Notes under the pieces: generated by a model
What the model was told of the DNA's origin: nothing
Databases searched by the model: none
The model's input: the letters and a program-made list of their open reading frames with translations, nothing else
Source: an uncultured Eubacterium sp.
Lineage (GTDB): Bacteria > Bacillota_A > Clostridia > Lachnospirales > Lachnospiraceae
Direction of reading: 5' to 3'
NCBI GenBank assembly: GCA_948759685.1
Contig: CAQBGY010000149.1
Span: 1 to 7,459, forward strand
Length of the DNA stretch: 7,459 bases
Part shown: piece after piece, positions 5,704-7,459 of the stretch
Numbering within the stretch: the stretch's first letter is position 1
How the letters are laid out: each line of letters starts with the position of its first letter
Translations under genes and position numbers: made by a program

Positions 5704-5894
5704 AAGAAGTACCAATTAAGGACAAGCTGAACTTGACGATTGAAGAAGCAGCGGCGTATAGCGGAATAAGCGAAACAACTCTTAGGGGTAGGCTTAAAGA
5801 GGGAAATTATGATTTTATTCTAAAAAACGGAACAAAAACACTGATTAAACGCCGGTTATTTGAGAAATATTTGGAAAGTGTTGACGCTATATAA
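5700..5894 (+). CDS. xis: Excisionase, Tn916 Xis family
   Basis: This 64-aa DNA-bending accessory factor is expected to bind the attachment-site arms and direct the neighbouring integrase toward excision. The sequence follows the Tn916 Xis plan: LTIEEAAAYSGISETTLRGRLKEG (split here at about residue 30), a helix-turn-helix or winged-helix at residues 12-33, then the beta-wing segment with DFILKNGTKTLIKRR, and the closing helix FEKYLESVDAI. Tn916 Xis is about 67 aa, so it is full length. It starts within the ATGA of the second YopX gene, with AAGGAGG at 5684-5690. Because it is the last gene of the early operon while int has its own promoter, Xis should be made only when the early transcript runs, a logical switch toward excision. 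This regulation is inference from layout. Confidence 0.9.
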   Translation: MKEVPIKDKLNLTIEEAAAYSGISETTLRGRLKEGNYDFILKNGTKTLIKRRLFEKYLESVDAI

Positions 5895-5926
5895 CTCTGT
5901 ATAATTTGTTATATCTTTGCATATCG

Positions 5927-5955
5927 TTGAAAAATGGCGTTGCATGTGGTATAAT
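5927..5955 (+). promoter_or_regulatory. Vegetative-type promoter for int with extended -10
   Basis: TTGAAA at 5927-5932 and TATAAT at 5950-5955 are separated by exactly 17 bp, and TGG at 5947-5949 supplies the TGn extended -10 element. Transcription should begin around 5961-5963, giving a leader of about 35 nt before the int ATG at 5998. It is the clearest sigma-A-type promoter in the window and separates int expression from the upstream operon. Confidence 0.8.
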
Positions 5956-5972
5956 TTTACTGCTTGCAACGC
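5937..5972. repeat. 8-bp inverted repeat spanning the int -10 box (operator or terminator candidate)
   Basis: GCGTTGCA at 5937-5944 is the exact reverse complement of TGCAACGC at 5965-5972, with 20 bp between that hold the whole -10 box. As DNA, the two half-sites about 28 bp apart could hold a dimeric or looping repressor over the int promoter. As RNA from the upstream operon, the same repeat would form an 8-bp stem followed by TCTTTTC, a weak intrinsic terminator after xis. Either use is inference. Confidence 0.55.
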
Positions 5973-5997
5973 TCTTTTCATAGGAAAGGAGCTACTT

Positions 5998-7215
5998 ATG
6001 GTACGAAGAAAAGATAATAGAGGTCGTGTATTGAACGATGGGGAAACACAGAGAGCAGATGGGAGGTATGCTTACCAATATACGGACATGCTTGGCAATC
6101 GGAAATCTATTTATAGTTGGAAGCTGTTTCCGTCCGACCGAACGCCGAGTGGAAAGCGTGCGGATTTAAGCCTTAGAGAAAAGGAAAAACAGATATTTTC
6201 GGATTTGAACAGCGGAATAGTGCCATGCGGAGGGAATATGAAGGTGCTACAGCTAGTCGAAAAGTACATATCCCAAAAGACGGGCGTAAGGCACAACACG
6301 AAGGCAAATTACAATTTTGTTATCAACATCATAAAAAAGGAAGAGTTTGGGGCAAAGAGAATTGACAAGGTCAAGTTGTCAGACGCTAAAGCATGGTTGA
6401 TTAAGTTACAGAAAGACGGCAGAGGGTACAGCTCCATACATTCCATCCGAGGGGTTGTCCGCCCAGCTTTTCAAATGGCAGTTGATGATGATTTGCTTGT
6501 GAAGAATCCATTTGAATTCCAACTCGCCACGGTTGTTGTCAATGACAGCGTAACAAGGGAGGCGATTACAAGAAAACAAGAACGGCAGTTTTTGGAGTTT
6601 GTAAAGAACGACAAGCATTTTTGTAAATATTATGAGGGGATTTTCATCCTCTTTAAGACAGGCATGAGGATTTCGGAGTTTGTTGGATTGACGGTATCGG
6701 ATGTTGACTTGAAAAACCGAAAGATTATCATAGACCACCAATTGCAGCGAACAAGGGATATGCGGTATGTGATTGAGAACACGAAAACCTCATGCGGCAC
6801 AAGGGAAATTCCGATGGCAGATGAAGTGTATGAGTGTTTCAAAACAATCATTCAAAACAGGCGGAAACCAAAGGTTGAACCGATAATTAGCGGAAAAACT
6901 GGTTTTTTATACCTTGACAAGAACGGAATGCCTATGGTCGCCTTGCATTGGGAACATTATTTTCAACACATCAGAAAGAAGTACAACAGCATATACAAAG
7001 TGCAAATGCCAAAAGTTACCCCTCATGTCTGCCGACACACGTTCTGTAGCAACATGGCAAAGTCTGGAATGAATCCCAAAACCCTGCAATACATCATGGG
7101 ACATAGTGATATAGGGGTTACACTCAATACATATACCCATGTGCAGTATGAGGATGCCGAAAAGGAAATGAGCAAAATTCTTGAATCAAAACCAAAAAGA
7201 AGGAATGCCATGTAG
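5998..7215 (+). CDS. int: Tyrosine recombinase / integrase, Tn916 Int family
   Basis: This 405-aa site-specific recombinase catalyses integration and excision by strand exchange through a phosphotyrosine link. The N-terminal arm-binding domain (about 1-75) has DNRGRVLNDGETQRADGRY and YSWKL, as in Tn916 Int. A SAM-like core-binding domain covers about 80-185 and the catalytic domain about 200-390. Catalytic residues are R224 in TGMRIS, K263 in NTKTSCG, H343 and R346 in HVCRH, H369 in MGHSD and nucleophile Y379 in NTYTH. Length and nucleophile position agree with what I recall for Tn916 Int (405 aa, Y379). ATG 5998 is chosen because AAAGGAG (5985-5991) lies 6 nt upstream and a good promoter precedes it; the frame extends to TTG 5917, but that would put the promoter inside the gene. 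Nothing is truncated. Confidence 0.95.
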   Translation: MVRRKDNRGRVLNDGETQRADGRYAYQYTDMLGNRKSIYSWKLFPSDRTPSGKRADLSLREKEKQIFSDLNSGIVPCGGNMKVLQLVEKYISQKTGVRHNTKANYNFVINIIKKEEFGAKRIDKVKLSDAKAWLIKLQKDGRGYSSIHSIRGVVRPAFQMAVDDDLLVKNPFEFQLATVVVNDSVTREAITRKQERQFLEFVKNDKHFCKYYEGIFILFKTGMRISEFVGLTVSDVDLKNRKIIIDHQLQRTRDMRYVIENTKTSCGTREIPMADEVYECFKTIIQNRRKPKVEPIISGKTGFLYLDKNGMPMVALHWEHYFQHIRKKYNSIYKVQMPKVTPHVCRHTFCSNMAKSGMNPKTLQYIMGHSDIGVTLNTYTHVQYEDAEKEMSKILESKPKRRNAM

Positions 7216-7256
7216 GTTTGTCGGTTTGCCAAGAGGTTTCCGACTGGAAAAATCCC

Positions 7257-7297
7257 TTGAAGTACAAATTTTTGAATTTACTTCAATTTTACTTCAA
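7257..7297. repeat. TACTTCAA repeats downstream of int, possible integrase arm sites
   Basis: TACTTCAA occurs directly at 7279-7286 and 7290-7297 (11-bp spacing, one helical turn) and inverted as TTGAAGTA at 7257-7264. The location, just beyond the int stop and before the putative core, is where Tn916-type integrases have arm-type direct repeats for their N-terminal domain. No other role is apparent. Binding by this Int is inference. Confidence 0.45.
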
Positions 7298-7310
7298 ATT
7301 CGCAACAAAC

Positions 7311-7436
7311 TATGCTAATTTATGCAGAGTTATACATGATTTTATAAAAATATGCAAGAAAGGAAAATGCTCGAAAAGCCAGTAAATACAAGGCTTTGCA
7401 TAGTTATTCAAAGTTATGCAAGATATAATAAAAATA
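7311..7436. other. Putative attachment region (attP/attR) with inverted-repeat core
   Basis: This is non-coding AT-rich DNA after int. A candidate core is AAAGCC (7375-7380) and its inverted partner GGCTTT (7392-7397) around an 11-bp AT-rich centre, a size suited to paired tyrosine-recombinase binding sites. Repeats lie on both sides: TATGCAAGA at 7351-7359 and 7415-7423, ATAAAAATA at 7344-7352 and 7428-7436, and a 12/15 match between 7322-7336 and 7396-7410. No T-tract follows the inverted repeat, so it is not a convincing terminator. From 7437 to the end I see no gene; whether this is element or host chromosome cannot be told from the window. Confidence 0.5.
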
Positions 7437-7459
7437 CTATTCGTCTGCCACGGCAACAT

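Noticed and set aside
5881..5905. Second promoter, TTGACG with TATAAT at 5900-5905
   Set aside because: The spacing between the boxes is 13 bp, too short for a sigma-A promoter, and no other -35 fits.
5917..5997. N-terminal extension of the integrase to TTG 5917
   Set aside because: It has no ribosome site and would place the TTGAAA/TATAAT promoter and the inverted repeat inside the gene. ATG 5998 has AAAGGAG at 6 nt and yields the family-typical 405 aa.
7220..7244. GTCGG/CCGAC inverted repeat after int as a terminator
   Set aside because: The stem is only 5 bp with a 15-nt loop and is followed by TGGAAAAATCCC, not a T-tract.
7375..7397. AAAGCC/GGCTTT hairpin as an intrinsic terminator
   Set aside because: The stem is 6 bp with an 11-nt AT-rich loop and no T-run on either strand directly after it. 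A recombination core is the better reading.
7311..7459. Minus-strand short frame starting ATG at 7459
   Set aside because: It is about 47 codons of AT-rich sequence with no ribosome site visible and it runs through the att-like repeats; there is no support for it being a gene.

Overview
The window looks like the right-hand end of a prophage or phage-like integrative element from a low-to-mid GC Gram-positive host, probably a gut Clostridia/Lachnospiraceae-type bacterium. This rests on strong GGAGG ribosome sites before nearly every gene, A-rich codon use, a Tn916-type excisionase/integrase pair and YopX-family genes. The host assignment is inference. No capsid, tail, terminase, relaxase or conjugation gene is in view, so prophage versus other mobile element cannot be settled here.

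All supported genes are on the + strand. Left part (1-2881): the 3' end of a replisome-organizer-type protein whose coding sequence carries an array of 17-bp A/C-rich iterons (a candidate replication origin), then a 606-aa T7/Twinkle-type primase-helicase, then an unrecognised 165-aa protein that may be a winged-helix partner. Middle part (2862-5703): a tightly packed chain of small accessory genes: an acidic 79-aa protein, a 59-aa Cys protein, a complete RNase HI, a 35-aa single-span membrane peptide, a 202-aa protein with four identically spaced CX2CX11CX2C zinc modules, and two YopX-family proteins flanking a Cys-rich 95-aa protein. Most junctions overlap (ATGA or 8-23 nt), which implies one polycistronic early transcript starting left of the window.

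Right part (5700-7459): a Tn916-Xis-like excisionase closes the operon. The 405-aa Tn916-type tyrosine integrase has its own near-consensus extended -10 promoter, and that promoter's -10 box lies inside an 8-bp inverted repeat. Downstream of int is about 240 bp of non-coding AT-rich DNA with TACTTCAA repeats, a cluster of TTATNCA words and an inverted-repeat candidate crossover core, which fits an attachment region.

Working picture: the organizer protein binds its internal iterons and loads the primase-helicase, which unwinds and primes. RNase HI could remove RNA primers or R-loops. Xis and Int control excision and integration, with int separately controllable. The points most worth following are the intragenic iteron origin, the four-module zinc protein, the promoter-spanning inverted repeat and the att-like region.
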